A stretch of DNA of 64,000 bases from Tubulanus polymorphus (GCF_964204645.1 NC_134027.1:26152485-26216484), one strand, 5' to 3'; counted from the first letter of the stretch, positions 1 through 11,731 are shown. Notes: generated by a model from the sequence alone, not told the origin. Made by a program: numbers and translations.

Positions 1-351
1 GCGGATTGTCTCACCAGAAATCCGAATTGCAAATCTCTAATATCGATACCAGAAGTACTGGTACATGTGGTACAATTACAAGCAGTGCACGATGAAGACG
101 AGACCGCAGTCGAAGAGGTTGCTGGCAGTGGTGGCGACCCTTTCTCCAACCTCACCCGTTTCAAACTCTCTGCAGTGGTGGTCGGTATTTGTAGCTTTTC
201 CTGGTGGGTATTCGTCTGTTGCGAGGTTTCTCTATTATTTTCATGGTCGGAGTATCCGTCATCTATGGTAGAGTCTGAATCTATAGGATCCAAAAGCGAC
301 GAAGCGCTTAGAAATGACGAAAACATTTTAACTGGTGTGGTAGTAGGCTGA
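1..351 (+). CDS. C-terminal exon of an unidentified membrane protein (5' partial)
   Basis: Frame 1 is open from the window edge to a TGA at 349-351, so this is probably the last coding exon of a gene that starts outside the window. The translation has an acidic stretch (around VHDEDETAVEEV), then a strongly hydrophobic segment of about 27 residues rich in V, F, W and C at roughly 205-285, then a hydrophilic Ser/Glu-rich tail. This is the pattern of a final transmembrane helix followed by a short cytosolic tail. I considered a TMEM179-type four-pass protein from the helix-plus-short-tail layout, but similarity is too weak to name it. The true exon start is unclear because several AG acceptors lie in the first 95 bases. 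Confidence 0.4.
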   Translation, partial: ADCLTRNPNCKSLISIPEVLVHVVQLQAVHDEDETAVEEVAGSGGDPFSNLTRFKLSAVVVGICSFSWWVFVCCEVSLLFSWSEYPSSMVESESIGSKSDEALRNDENILTGVVVG

Positions 352-1601
352 GACCTAAGTGTACATTCAACTCAGTGTTTGTTGTATCTAAAGGTATCTT
401 ATTAGTTTTATTGATCTGATCACCACCTGCGCACGTCTTGCAGAAAAAAACATGCACCCGACTGAATTTGAATCTTTTCACTTTTAAACTCTGGAAATCA
501 TTAACCCAGACTGTATCGCCATGATAGTTGCAGGAATTTATACTATTTGTGAGAAATTAGGTCTGGCCGTGCCAAAATCTTTTTAATTGCGGCCGCACAC
601 GTGGGTTAGTCAAGCCGGTGCCCATGAAATGGATGCGCGCCCATAGGAATGATTTGGTTCCCTTTGAAGTGATGAAAAGTTTCTGATGTACTGTTATCTA
701 TAATTTTATGAGACTGAAATCCATTTTTCGTTATTTGAACAACGTTTTAATTATCTAGACGTTTCGGTCGCGTAGAATAAGAATCTTCATTTTGGTTTAT
801 TACCGCGGCACATCAACAAAATATTCATTGCTTTTATTACAGCGTCGTTAGCAAATTAACGATATTATCTTTTGATACAGCGTTGAATCAACAAATTAAC
901 GATATCGTATTCTGCTGTGCTGTTTTGGACGATTTTGGATCAGTTTCGGTGGTTTTAATATGTTCACATGCTTCAGTGTTTGTCTAAACTTATGTAAAAG
1001 AGGTCAAAGATAAACAGCTAAATGATATGATATGAGAGAATCAGTTTTTTACTCTCTGATTTTCATGGTAAGTGGTGTGTTTGCTTAAAACCTGTTTGAA
1101 ATTGAATGAAATTCCTTCCTTTTTATCAATTTCTGTATTTTGTATCACAGGGGCTCATATATTTGAAGTATTGGGGGTGAATAGTAGCTTAGATCATCCA
1201 ATATCCCCCTGCTCACGTACTTAACCTGTCCTTGGATATTTGGGATATTTGATTATTGTATTCACCCTACTATAACTTTGAATTCGAGCCCCTGCGATCT
1301 GTATGAATAATTTAGAGACGATCGTTCTATGCTTCAGTTGTATTGTATTTGTTGTGATCTTCACCGCGCTGTTTCGTTACAACAATGCGCCAGAGATAAC
1401 TCTCGTTTAGTTCGAGACTTCGTACAAAATGTAAGTTTGGGCCCGTATTTCATTCGAACCTGTGGGCTAGGGATTGTGGGCTCGTAGGGGAGGTAAAAAT
1501 CAGCCAGGCCTGATTTTATTGACTTGTCACGAAAGATTTGTGGTTAATTGGACTTAATTAGTTAATAGATGTTTTCAATATTTCAAACTTAATCATGTTA
1601 G
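352..1601. other. Intergenic stretch with a candidate signal-peptide exon
   Basis: No clear gene is seen. An ATG at 1303 opens a 35-codon frame (stop at 1408) beginning MNNLETIVLCFSC, a good hydrophobic signal or anchor sequence. It could be the missing first exon of the zinc-finger membrane protein that begins at 2412, joined in phase 0. The possible donors inside it are weak (GTATTT after codon 14 or GTTTAG before the stop), and a good GTAAGT at about 1431 lies past the stop. It may therefore be 5' UTR instead. Confidence 0.25.
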
Positions 1602-2107
1602 TACTAATGTCTATTTCAATTAGACTTGAGAACATTCCTGGTGGCCTAGCTAGCTCATTTTTGGTAGTACATACCTGATAAAGGTCTAAGTATGACCAGA
1701 AAAGACAGGCAGTCGACCTTAAACATCGTTTTTTAATGTATTTGAAACTGTATTGAAGGATATCCAGAAAGTCTTTATTGTAAGGGGTCCATGAGAGAAA
1801 ATAGACTCCATGATTTGAAAGTTTAACAATATGTCTCCATGCCTACCAACTGAAGTTTGGTATGTAGGCATGGAAACATATTGTTAAACTTTCAAATCAT
1901 GGAGTCACTTCTCTTCATTTAACCCCTTTCAGTGAAGTCTTTTTGGATATCCTTCAAACGGTTTCAAATGGATTAAAAAATGATGATTTAGGTCGACTGC
2001 CTGTCCTGTCTGGTCCTACAAAGACCTTAATCAGGTATGTACTACCAAAAATGAGCGAGCTAGGCCACCCGGAATGCTCTCAAAACAGGTTGAAATAGAC
2101 ATTAGTA
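1602..2107. repeat. Long foldback (hairpin) element, family with AATGTCTATTT ends
   Basis: The left arm begins ACTAATGTCTATTTCAA and the right arm ends TTGAAATAGACATTAGT. Landmarks repeat in reverse order inwards, including GGTGGCCTAGCTAGC / GCTAGGCCACC, the GGTACATACCT-like block, GGATATCC, and a central TGCCTACC...GGTAGGCA-type loop near 1845-1870. Nearly the whole 500 bp can fold on itself. Two relatives with the same outermost bases lie at 24872-25305 and 29304-29852. No coding capacity is visible, so this is a non-autonomous element. Confidence 0.8.
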
Positions 2108-2204
2108 GAATAGCCTGTACACTCAGGGTCAGGGATGGAGCATCGAATATAAGAATGTAAAACACTACAAATTTAAAAGATTAACCAAAGGAAAATGAAT
2201 TGCG

Positions 2205-2362
2205 TTAAGGTTAAGTTGAGAGATCTCTTTAAAACTAAGAGGTTAATTAAGGTTAAGTTGAGAGATCTCTTTAAAACTAAGAGGTTAATTAAGGTTAAGT
2301 TGAGAGATCTCTTTAAAACTAAGAGGTTAATTAAGGTTAAGTTGAGAGATCTCTTTAAAACT
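2205..2362. repeat. 42-bp tandem repeat, about 3.7 copies
   Basis: The unit starts GGTTAAGTTGAGAGATCTCT and continues through TTTAAAACTAAGAGGTTAATTAA. Copies are almost identical. Because 42 is divisible by 3, both strands are open across it, which is a by-product of the period. It lies about 50 bp upstream of the acceptor of the first recognised exon of the zinc-finger gene, so it is intronic or 5' UTR. Confidence 0.9.
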
Positions 2363-2411
2363 GGGCCCCGACGCTTAACGATTTTTGATTTCATTGATAT
2401 TTGCGTTTTAG

Positions 2412-5400
2412 GAGTTGTCGTCGTTGTACGCTGATTATGGGGTGAGTATACCGTACTCGTGTCAGCTGTCCAGTGAACGAGACATGTACAACGATCAGGA
2501 GAATCATTTAAACGAGGAATCACCTTCACGCTGGACGTGTGAATACTGCGGAAAATCATTCTATGCACTTCATTATCTAGATTTACATTTCGACAACAGA
2601 CACGCTGATAAAATCAGACAGGTTAGTGCAGCGCCCTTTAGAAATATTCACCATCAAGTGAAGTGTGAACGATCAGTTTTTGAAAGTGTGCTGATAAAAT
2701 GTCTGGTGTTTGTAGTTCATTTTCAATTGATAATGTCTCGGGTGAAATTCTGAACATTTTTTGATTAATTTTTTGATTAAATTTTGATTAATTTACAATT
2801 GCAAATTGTATTCGATGTCTGTCTGAGATGGGTGCTGAGTCTAGATTGAGGAGGTGCAAGGCACAGGCTCAAGGGGACTAGGGGTACATGGTTCTGGCTG
2901 AGAGGGTGAAGAGTCCAGGCTGCACCCTGCTGTAACTGGTAGATGATTGATTGTTTCAGACATCCGATGTCACATGTTTAGCCGATTATTGTGATATTCT
3001 ACGTTGCGATGTCCTCGGTGCGACGAAGCAACCCGAATATTGGACGATGGCTTTGTGTAAAGAGTCTAGATTAGTAAAACTAAAACATAAATGTCAGGTA
3101 TATATCAAATACAATGTGTTACCGTTTTACCTAAGCCGGGTTTTGAATCGGATTATCGATCACCTTTATTCTATATGCATTTTATATTTAGGATTATCTA
3201 AAGTCATGTATTCCGGATAGTCTGAAAGGCACTGAAGAGTTGGATAAATTCAAGGGTATGTAATAAAACGTTTGCCAGTTTACGAGACAGATATTTCCGA
3301 TCTAATCTGAAATAGTACCGGTAATCGAATGAATGTAGTTCGTCGTTATCTATGTTCTAGATGCATTGCACGCGAAGACTTGTGAATTTCTAACTTGTGA
3401 ACGTTATTGGGAAATTGTACGTTCATCTGTAAGTATGAACTAGGAACGGGTAGAATAATTATTGAAATCTGGGTATGTACCGCTCAGTATAATAGAGTAG
3501 ACTCTGCTTGCCTCAGATCTCGCTGAACCAATAGATTCTGTCCAAGGTACGCGAATTCAAGGGCAGTCGAAGCAGGAATGGGTCGGGATAATCGGACGCA
3601 TTCGAATCTAGGGTAAATAGAGTTCTGCTACCATCAGGATTATGACCTATGAACTGATGAGACATCAGACTCAGCCATTGCACCTGCCTTGATTCCCCAG
3701 CCTCATGGAGCTTGTGATATGTAGCTGGGCGTCCTCAATTAAAGATTCGCTACAGCATCCCCAGGTACCACACATAAACGGTACCATTCTTTATAAGTGT
3801 GACATAGAGTATACTGTAACAAATCTTTGATTTTGTCACAAGTATATATATATATATAAATATAATTTATTTTTCATCATTATGTCATGCAAGATACAAT
3901 ATAGGAGTTAAACATAGTTTTTACAGACATAAGATGAGGGACACAGTGCGAGTCTAGGGCTGTACTTATAATTACTAAGGCACTGTGCCCACGTGCATTA
4001 TGTGCAAGGTGCGATACAAATAGATATATATGTTACTTTATAATATATGAATATCGTCCCTGTTGTCCGATTTTTTTTTTCGATTTACGAAACGACTGTT
4101 TGAATATTTTTCAGGATACTCATAATGCTAAGATACCGTATATCATAGCCGGTATTTTCATGGTGTTCGCGACGATTCTCTACTACGTGGCTGCATATAC
4201 ACATTTCTAGTAAGTCGATTCGAATTCGGACTATATTTTCTAAGTAATGGTAACGCGTATGGTTGTTCAACTGTACCGGTATTATGTGTTACAGTACTGA
4301 TGAACCAGTATTGGAAACGCTCGGTATTTCTGACGGTAGACGTCGCGTCCGCAGTCGCGCGGATTCAGGTAATGGAATCCTATACGCTCCGTGCGTACAG
4401 CGCCAACGAACATCGTTTGATTACGATGATTATTCGTCGTATGATTATGATGATGAGGGTGATTACGATGGACAATACGATTGAAGGTGAAATAATGCAT
4501 GTTGTATTAAGGCTAAAAAAAATTGATACCTTGTTTCTCCGCTCTGCTGAGCTTAAATGTTGACCCGGCCGGCCGCCTATCTACCCTATACATTACTTTT
4601 TTTAAAATCGTGATCAAATTTACCATAACAGACCCGGCCACTATAGAAATGAACTGTTTATAAATTCTATCATATTTTACAAAAATGACCCGGCCGCTGC
4701 GGAGAAACAAGGTATCATTTTTGTTTAGCCTAAACATTCTTCAGTTGAAACCTGGGCTACTGGTATAACGCACCATCATGTTCATCTCAAATGGCCAAAA
4801 TTCTTAATTATTTTAATTACTTAATCGTTGATGGTAAGCTTTTATGATCGGATAGGCTCATCATACCAACGTGGTTTGTGAAAATATCCGATCGTGAAAC
4901 TAAACCACAGACACGTTACTGGCTAATTTTCAATCAACAATTTGAGCTTGATTCTGTCATTGCTCCTGAATACAAAAATCCCCTACAGCCATATACAGGA
5001 GATATAAGATTGACCTTTGATGTTTGGTATAGTTTTCATTGATAATCGGTGGTGAATTTCGGACGTAAGTTGGTTCGATTCAGATCAGAATGTCGATCGG
5101 AATTTTGAAGTACCGATTATCGAGTCACCACTAACGCAGCTGATGGATCCTCCATTGCCACAGTAACATTGCCAGTACCCGGTAACATGAGGGATCTTTG
5201 GCTGAAATGACAAGCAAATGATTCGATTTGACTTGTACTTGTAACAAGATTTCACTGTCGAATAATATACTCGTTTCATGTCGTATTCAATGTTTGTATT
5301 TAGTGAATAAATGTTGTGTCGACCCTCATTTATCACTGCATGATTAAATGACATCAATTAAATGAAAGGGTAACCCAGTTTAGTTAGTTACCGAATCGTT

Positions 5401-5815
5401 AGTGGTAAGCTTTTATAATCGGATGTGGTTTGTGAAAATATCCGATCCTGAAACTAAACCACAGACAGGTCAGTGACTAAACCCAGTTCAGATTTGACTC
5501 TGTGTTTTCTCATTAAAAATGAACTGATTTTAACTCCAAGTTCCAACGCACAATTCTGGAACTGTGAATAAACGTCTTATATCCTTGAAAAACTCATCTC
5601 CATCTATCTATTTCAGCAACTTTACTGTCATCTAGATCACGTTATCTATTACTATTTGATGGATGAATATAATTCTGATTTCGATGTTTAATTGTTTATT
5701 TTGTAGCATTGAAACGCTATTTGATTCGACGTATAATGGTAGTGCAGACACGAGGTTTAGTCGAGTTGATCATAGCGCGAGCAACACGAGGCAAATACGT
5801 AGACGCAAGATGTAA
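2412..5815 (+). CDS. Single C2H2 zinc-finger, single-pass membrane protein with alternative last exons (N-terminus not located)
   Basis: Exons: 2412-2621, 2960-3097, 3192-3255, 3361-3428, 4115-4209, then either 4295-4484 or 5707-5815. All internal borders are GT/AG with matching phases. The first exon encodes one C2H2 finger (CEYCGKSFYALHYLDLH followed by a second His), and the next exons form a Cys-rich block with regularly spaced Cys (CLADYCDILRC, CKESR, KHKC, KSC, KTCEFLTCERYW). Exon 4115-4209 encodes one membrane helix (IPYIIAGIFMVFATILYYVA). Both candidate last exons join in phase 2 and encode short basic, Ser-rich tails. The first ends in an acidic, Tyr-rich stretch; the second ends RQIRRRKM. 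With an N-terminal signal peptide this would be a type I protein with a lumenal or extracellular finger. I do not recognise a named family. The start codon is uncertain (see 1303). A polyadenylation AATAAA lies near 5960. Confidence 0.7.
4511..4730. mobile_element. 220-bp Harbinger-like MITE, copy 1
   Basis: Ends GGCTAAAAAAAATTGATACC and its inverted counterpart ...GGTATCATTTTTGTTTAGCC, flanked by TAA at 4508-4510 and 4731-4733. Inside are repeated GACCCGGCCGG and CGGAGAAACAAGG blocks. A 3-bp TWA duplication with GG-starting ends is the pattern of PIF/Harbinger (Tourist-like) elements. It lies 26 bp after the stop of the first alternative last exon of the zinc-finger gene. Other copies: 23656-23875, 49747-49960, 51910-52110. 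Confidence 0.85.
4812..4926. mobile_element. Mutator-like MITE, degraded copy
   Basis: Contains the family core: a TTAATCGTTGATGGTAAGCTT-like left end, GTGGTTTGTGAAAATATCCG, and ...ACTAAACCACAGACACGTTACTGGCTA at the right end. No flanking 9-bp duplication could be read, so this is an old or damaged copy. Confidence 0.6.
5381..5479. mobile_element. Mutator-like MITE with 9-bp target duplication
   Basis: Begins TAGTTAGTTACCGAATCGTT and ends GGTCAGTGACTA. It is flanked on both sides by AACCCAGTT (5372-5380 and 5480-5488). It is intronic to the zinc-finger gene, between its two alternative last exons. A 9-bp duplication is typical of the Mutator superfamily. The 99-bp copy carries only ends plus the hairpin GTGGTTT...AAACCAC. 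Confidence 0.85.
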
Positions 5816-6044
5816 AAGTCATGGAACAATAGTCATGTATTTTCTGAAGGAATCGTTTTAGAATCCATTCAATTTACAATATGTAAATATGTACAGATTT
5901 ATTTCGATGTTTGATTGTAGGATAAATGCGTACATTGTTTTGTTTTTGTGTATTTTTGTAATAAACTTATTGACAAATAATCAAACTCTGAATCTATGAA
6001 TCTATGAAGTTGGACTTTTTGAGGAGGGATGAGAATTGAATTTA

Positions 6045-6396
6045 TCTCTGAGAAACCACGCACACGAGTTGGGCTGTCTGAGGATGGCACATGGGTTAGG
6101 CTGTCTGAGGACCGCACACGGGTTGAGCTGTCTGAGGATCGCACACGGGTTGGGCTGTCTGAGGATCGCACACGAGTTGGGCTATCTGAGGGTCGCACAC
6201 GGGTTGGGCTGGCTAAGGATCGCACACGAGTTGGGCTGTCTGAGGATCGCACACGAGTTGAGCTGTCTGAGGATCGCACACGAGTTGGGCTGTCTGAGGA
6301 TCGCACACGAGTTGAGCTGTCTAAGGATCGCACACGAGTTGGGCTGTCTGAGGATCGCACACGAGTTGGGCTGTCTAAGGATCGCACACGAGTTGG
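6045..6396. repeat. 27-bp minisatellite, about 13 copies
   Basis: The unit is GTCTGAGGATCGCACACGAG plus TTGGGCT, with variants (ACACGGGTT, CTAAGGATC, GAGCTG). A period of 27 keeps four frames on the two strands open, giving 9-residue repeats such as RTRVGLSED on the plus strand. It lies 230 bp after the zinc-finger gene stop and just after its polyadenylation signal, with no plausible start or splice context, so it is read here as non-coding. Confidence 0.9.
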
Positions 6397-6904
6397 TCTG
6401 TTTGAGCTTGGAGCTCCAAGAGGAGATACGGTGCTGATGATAAAATTGAAGATATGAGTATAAATAACTGTGGATTATCCAATTATCTGTGATATTCCAA
6501 GTCAAATTCCGTCCTCCCCCTTCGCATCTTTAAGATTCTTTCGCACACGCGTGCGCGTATATAACCTGCAGGGCCGATCTAGAACGAGTTTTAAGTCCGG
6601 ATCCCTGCATATTTGTGTCACTCATCCTCTCATCTTATCGGTTCTTTCAAAGATCCCCTACCGAGAGGTGTAACCACGCTTGCGGACTCGGCGTGGCGCT
6701 GCCTTATCCGAGGAACACCCTTCCTCTACTTTTGTACACTTCCATCTTTACCGGATGATTTCAATAACAATGCTCATGACGTGAATGATAGCCAGTTGAA
6801 ATGATTCAATATATATGGTGATCAGTGCGCGCAGGTGAAAGTATAATTCATATCCATATCAGGACTCGTCAGTTGATCTTCTATAGCCTCTCTCAGCCAG
6901 TACG

Positions 6905-9900
6905 ATGAACTTCAAAAAGTTACTCATTTCTATTTTAGGTAAGTAGATGTGCTATGAATATTTATCGTGGCGTTATAACGTTATTACCATAAGAACATTT
7001 CTTTTTCAACAAAATGCACTATGTAGAATAATTTTTCGCGCATTCATATAAAAAGGCATAGTCGAGTGTATACAGAAAAAGCAATATATAGCCTAACAGG
7101 GGCGGATGGGACTCAAGAGTCCAGATTCCTTCACATTTAGGTTGTTCTTTTTTTTGTCAAGACAAAAGATCGTTAAAAACCTACAAATTTGGCGCTCATC
7201 CTTTTAGAAATTGCACATTTTGGACGTGATTCTGCAAAAATATCTAACAACGAGGGTGGAACCCCTTGAATAGCCTGGCCTGAAATGACGAACTAGACGC
7301 CCTGCTTTATTAGAAAAATTCCTTAGTAATTTCGTCTTTTTGATCTTGATTATTTTACATTATCAACTAAGTAAGCCTATCAAACTAGTATTTCTGGTCG
7401 AGAATCCTAAACAAAAAAGATCACATTTTTCCCGATATTTTTGAAGAAAGAAAACTGTTGTTAAGATAAGTTTTCGCGTTTTGTAACACGCATGAATTCC
7501 ACGCGTGACAGTCAAACTCGGTTTTAAAGTTACAATCTGATTAAGTCGTCACGCATCACTGAAATCGTCTTGGATAAATACGTCTTCAGTAAAATGTCAT
7601 CCCAACTGTGTACGTCGACTAATGCGGGTTTCGCTGTAACATTTAGATATTTCTTGTTTTTGGATGTAAAAGGGTTTGACGGTAGTAAACCATGATGCCG
7701 AATTGAACAAATGTACAATGAATGTGAGGGTATTTTCGGGGTTTTGTTTTACCGCTAACAGAATTGATCACTGAGAATGAATTTCAAAATGGCGGTCAGT
7801 GACACTTCCGCCGGAAATAGATGATCCGTTGTTAATTGCTCACGTGTTTACTTATCGATCGATATGGAAACGGTCGACCCATTAGTGTTTCTGATCTTGT
7901 TTAGAAGTTGTGAAAGGATAATAAACGTGCAGTCGATTAAAGGAATACAAGGTGATAAACGATCTATTTCATTCTAAGATCTATATTTAATGCTGTCGCC
8001 TGGCAAAAGCGGATGTCAATTTCGCTTCTATCTGCCGGAAATGCGACTCCTAGTTTGCAGTCCATACATTCAATTCACGTTAAGCTTTGTTATGCCAAGT
8101 TTTCAAATATTTTTAAATTCAGGGTCGTGCCTCTTAATTTTTCCTTTTTTTTTTCAGAGAAACCCGAAAAAGGGCAGGGGCCGGTTGCTCAAAGGTTGTT
8201 TAAGTCTTAAACAGTCGTTAAATTGCTAAACGAGTCGTTAAAAATTAAACAGTCGTTATTTCCGGTTGCTCAAAGATTTAACGGTCGGTTAAATCACTTA
8301 AACGACGGTTATAGTTAAACGGTCCAAGGTAGGTTGTTTACCTCACCTAACGACTCGTTAGGGATTTTAACCTGTCGTTAGTCTTAACGACTGGTTAAAA
8401 TTAAACAACCTTTGAGCAACCGGCCCCAGTTCTATAACAATGATATTTGCAAAAAGGGTACTTTATTTCTGGGGGAGGCAACTGCCCCCTTCTGAATGCG
8501 GCCCTGACTATAATTTGAAACTTTGTTTAAATGCTTTTGCTAGTGACTGCTAAACGTATTGTATTTTCAGTTACTTGTTTTACCACAGACTCCGGTTGTG
8601 CTGTCGATGAAAATGATATCCTGGCGTGTTGGCCAATGTCATCTACTCTTCGATTTCAAGACATATCTTTCAGTAAATGTGATGGATATATGGCCATCGG
8701 TACTAAACCTTCTTTCACCACCGGTCCATCTGGTCAACCCTACACCGCATATACATATAAGACACAACAGATAGTCTTTCCGACAGGACTTCATCCAAAT
8801 ATGGATCTGACTGATCTACCTTACACAATTATGTTGAACTTACGAATGGATTCATATGTAGCCCGAACCCTCTTCACCTGGAAACTCTCAAGTCAATCAG
8901 GTTTGTCGCTGAATATAGTTGGCGATAGACTCATTTTGTCTTATACCGCGGATAGCGACGGACGGCTACATACGGTGTATTCGCAATCGATTCTGAGTCC
9001 TGAGGTTTGGTATACGGTAACAATCATGAACAAAAATACTGTTTCCAAAGTGTATTTAATCATCACTGGTCCAACTCTGTCGTACTCGAGCAGTGCTGGC
9101 CTTCAGTCATCGATGAGAATACGTGGGGACATCACTTTCCTACCAGGCCAGTCATCGTCACCGTTCATACAGATCAGTTGTATTACGATTATGAAAATAG
9201 CAGATATTTCATTAATTACATCGAACAAAGTTTGTCATCAGTCGTTATTTCGTAAGTATCCGTCGACCTATTCATTTCTATCCGAATACTAAATAATATT
9301 CGAGCCCGATTATCAAATATATATGTGGTCGCCGTGACCCAGTAGGGGGTCTATGAAAAGTCGATGCCTAAATGACATTTGAAATGGTAATTTTCAAAAA
9401 ATTAATCCTGGTAAAATATTCCTTTCATTTCCTAATGGTTGCCGATTTTATTATGTTTGCTCAACACTCACATGCGTCCATATCAGACCTTGGAGTGGAC
9501 TCAGTTAAGAGTACAACAGCGCACGGGCGCTCTCGTCGCAGTTTTCCCGTGCCCCAACGAAACAACGACGAAATATCTATATTTTCTTGGAAATCGTTCT
9601 TTTAGATGCCCAGAAGGCCCTACTACACTGAATTTCTAAGTTTTCCACACCCCGCATTGCCTTCGCACCCATGGCCCTCGTTCTACGCGCGGATATGTGT
9701 CCATTCTATGCCCTTTTAATTTCTTTGCGCTCCTGCCCCTGGATTAGCCCCTGTTAACCTGACTATCGCTATTTTTCGTTTAACCTTTAGTCAAATAGAT
9801 TGAGACTGGGCCATTTCAATATATAATGTAGCATCTACGTATAAAGAGTCATTCCATCTACATATAAAACCTGGAATATATATACAGACCATTGGTAATG

Positions 9901-10387
9901 TTATTCGTATATTTATTCAGCAAAGACCACTGCCAGCAGTAGCATCCCCAGCAGTACTAGCAGCAGCAGCAGCAGCCCCAGCAGTACTAGCAGCAGCACC
10001 TCCAACAGCCCCAGCAAAGCCTCCAGCAGCCCCAGCAGTACTAGCAGCAGCAGCAGCGGTACTAGCAGTAGCAGCACCAGTACCAGCAGCGGGCCAAGCA
10101 GCACCATCAGTATTGGGCACATCACCATCATCCCGCCACCAAAATTGATACATCAAGGCATCAAATACATCAAATACAAAAAAGGATGTGTGGTTAAATC
10201 GAATATTATCGAAACCAAACAGGGACTCAGTCGAATAGCGTGTGGTTCCACTTGTGCTCGAAGCGCCACCTGTCGATCATTTAGTTATTCATCAACCGCT
10301 TCAATTTGTCATCTATCCGATGTTAAAGATCTTTCTTACTCAATTGATGCTGCTCGTAATGTTTATAGTACATACATAGAACAATAG
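6905..10387 (+). CDS. Secreted laminin-G-like / Ser-rich linker / PAN-apple domain protein
   Basis: Exons 6905-6938, 8571-9251 and 9921-10387 join in phase 1 throughout to give about 393 residues. Exon 1 encodes the start of a signal peptide (MNFKKLLISIL). Residues about 12-238 resemble a laminin-G / concanavalin-like jelly-roll: ACWPM near the start, FTWKLSSQSGLSLNIVGDRL and EVWYTVTIMN in the middle, and ISCITIMKIADI at the end. Residues about 239-312 are a Ser/Thr/Pro run encoded mostly by AGC codons, likely O-glycosylated. Residues about 327-391 are a PAN/apple-type domain with Cys spacing GC...ACGSTCARSATCRSFSY...ICHLSD. The role is probably carbohydrate or matrix binding outside the cell; no named orthologue is recognised. 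AATAAA lies at 10807. The intron holds the 8177-8427 palindromic repeat. Confidence 0.8.
8177..8427. mobile_element. Palindromic MITE, GGGGCCGGTTGCTCAAAGG ends
   Basis: Opens GGGGCCGGTTGCTCAAAGGT and closes with its inverted copy ACCTTTGAGCAACCGGCCCC. The interior is made of TTAAACAGTCGTTAA-type blocks in both orientations, so most of the 251 bp can self-pair. It lies in an intron of the laminin-G/PAN gene. It belongs to a group of elements in this window whose ends read GGGNCCNGTTNCA. Confidence 0.8.
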
Positions 10388-10849
10388 AATATAATCATAC
10401 TGTGTGCCGTGTTGAAGAAATTGCACCTCCGTTTATGTATTTTGAAAAGATTGCATCTCTTGCGTGCACCAATGAGGCTGAGCAGCTATCAGTTATAATC
10501 TAAAATGAATTGATCGTTTTTTTATTTCGATGAATCTAAAAATGTCAAACTCTAGATACGAATCAGGCTCCGACGATTAAAGAATGTAAAACATATACGA
10601 TTCTTGATTTAGCCCGCATAAATTCACGATCCAGTGTTACAGTTCCGAGAACTCAGTGAAAATAGATTGAAACTGATTGAATTGAACTAATCTTAACTGA
10701 GATTTACTACCAACTCACAACTGTGGAACTCAGACTTACAAAACTGTTGAACTGAATCCTGGGTTCGAATGGGTATTTATCGATTTCTGATAATTTTGTA
10801 AAATGAAATAAATTCTTATCTATGAAATACGTAACTGTTGTTTTCTCTA

Positions 10850-11048
10850 GAGAGAATCCCACAATTATAACGAAAAAGTCCGAAAATGTAACTTCGAGAT
10901 AGTAGTTTATTTCAACGTTTCGACGATATCCTAATAGTCATCTTCAGGAATAATGAGATACTACAAAGATTAATTAATTATTTCACGTTGTCTCTGGATT
11001 GTATATATATATATATATATATCTCATAATTTTTGTAGTATCTCATAG
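10850..11048 (-). repeat. Dispersed repeat with hammerhead-like core, copy 1
   Basis: Read on the minus strand it contains CTGAAGATGACTATTAGGAT then ATCGTCGAAACGTTGAAATAAACT. The distal part, GTCTCTGGATTGTATATAT followed by CTCATAATTTTTGTAGTATCTCAT, recurs at 20595-20640 next to another copy of the core. A (TA)n run is embedded. Related copies: 20595-20747, 34826-34902 with 35292-35520, and 39600-39816. Confidence 0.75.
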
Positions 11049-11731
11049 TATCAATCCCAGTTGACTTTCACACACGGACACGAACATGTACTGTATTATT
11101 TCTGAATATTTCAGTTATAACAATATTGTATGCCTTCCTACGGAATGAATTTGAAGGTTGAAATTTGATATTTAATGAATACATCCCCGATGTGTTGTCG
11201 AGTGTGCAGACCAACAGCTGCAATGTCGCAGCACGTGTACGTCCCGCGCGGATATCCATGCAACTAAATAATAGAACCAATTCACGAATAGTACCACTGG
11301 TGAACAGCTTAACGAGCATGAAACGTTTAGAATGAATGCAACAAAAAGTCATTCAGTCGCCGTTCAGGCGGCAATGGATTGGTCAAGCGTTCGGACGTAT
11401 TAGTAAGTGACAAGTAAGTGTCCAGTTCCACAGTTGTGAGTAAAAGTTTGAGTCGAAGTCAACCGGGATTGATAATAAACTAACTGAGAATTTCAACTCT
11501 TAACTCACGACTGTGGAACCGGAATCCAGAACTAAATGATAGCATTGCCATAAACTACAATATAAAAAATTCTGAAACATGTTCATGCATTACATATACA
11601 ATCATTGATATTCCTGTGTTGGGGATTTTTCCAAATGTTTTAAACCTCTTTTTAGACATGAAATTCTCGCATGAACGAAAAATAATCACGGTATTCATTT
11701 ATGTAGGTATCAAAGAAAGTCGTTGATAAAA

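Noticed and set aside
2205-2362. CRISPR-like regular repeats
   Set aside because: Units are contiguous with no unique spacers, in an animal genome; it is a tandem repeat.
2173-2568. Open frame on the minus strand with NLTLINLLVLKRS repeats
   Set aside because: Produced by the 42-bp tandem repeat and overlapping a well-supported plus-strand exon.
6029-6457. Long open frames on both strands over the 27-bp repeat
   Set aside because: Several frames are open at once because the period is a multiple of three; no start context, splice sites or domain support a gene.
9913-10156. Ala- or Leu-rich minus-strand frames
   Set aside because: Complement of the AGC-rich Ser linker of the LamG-like/PAN protein.
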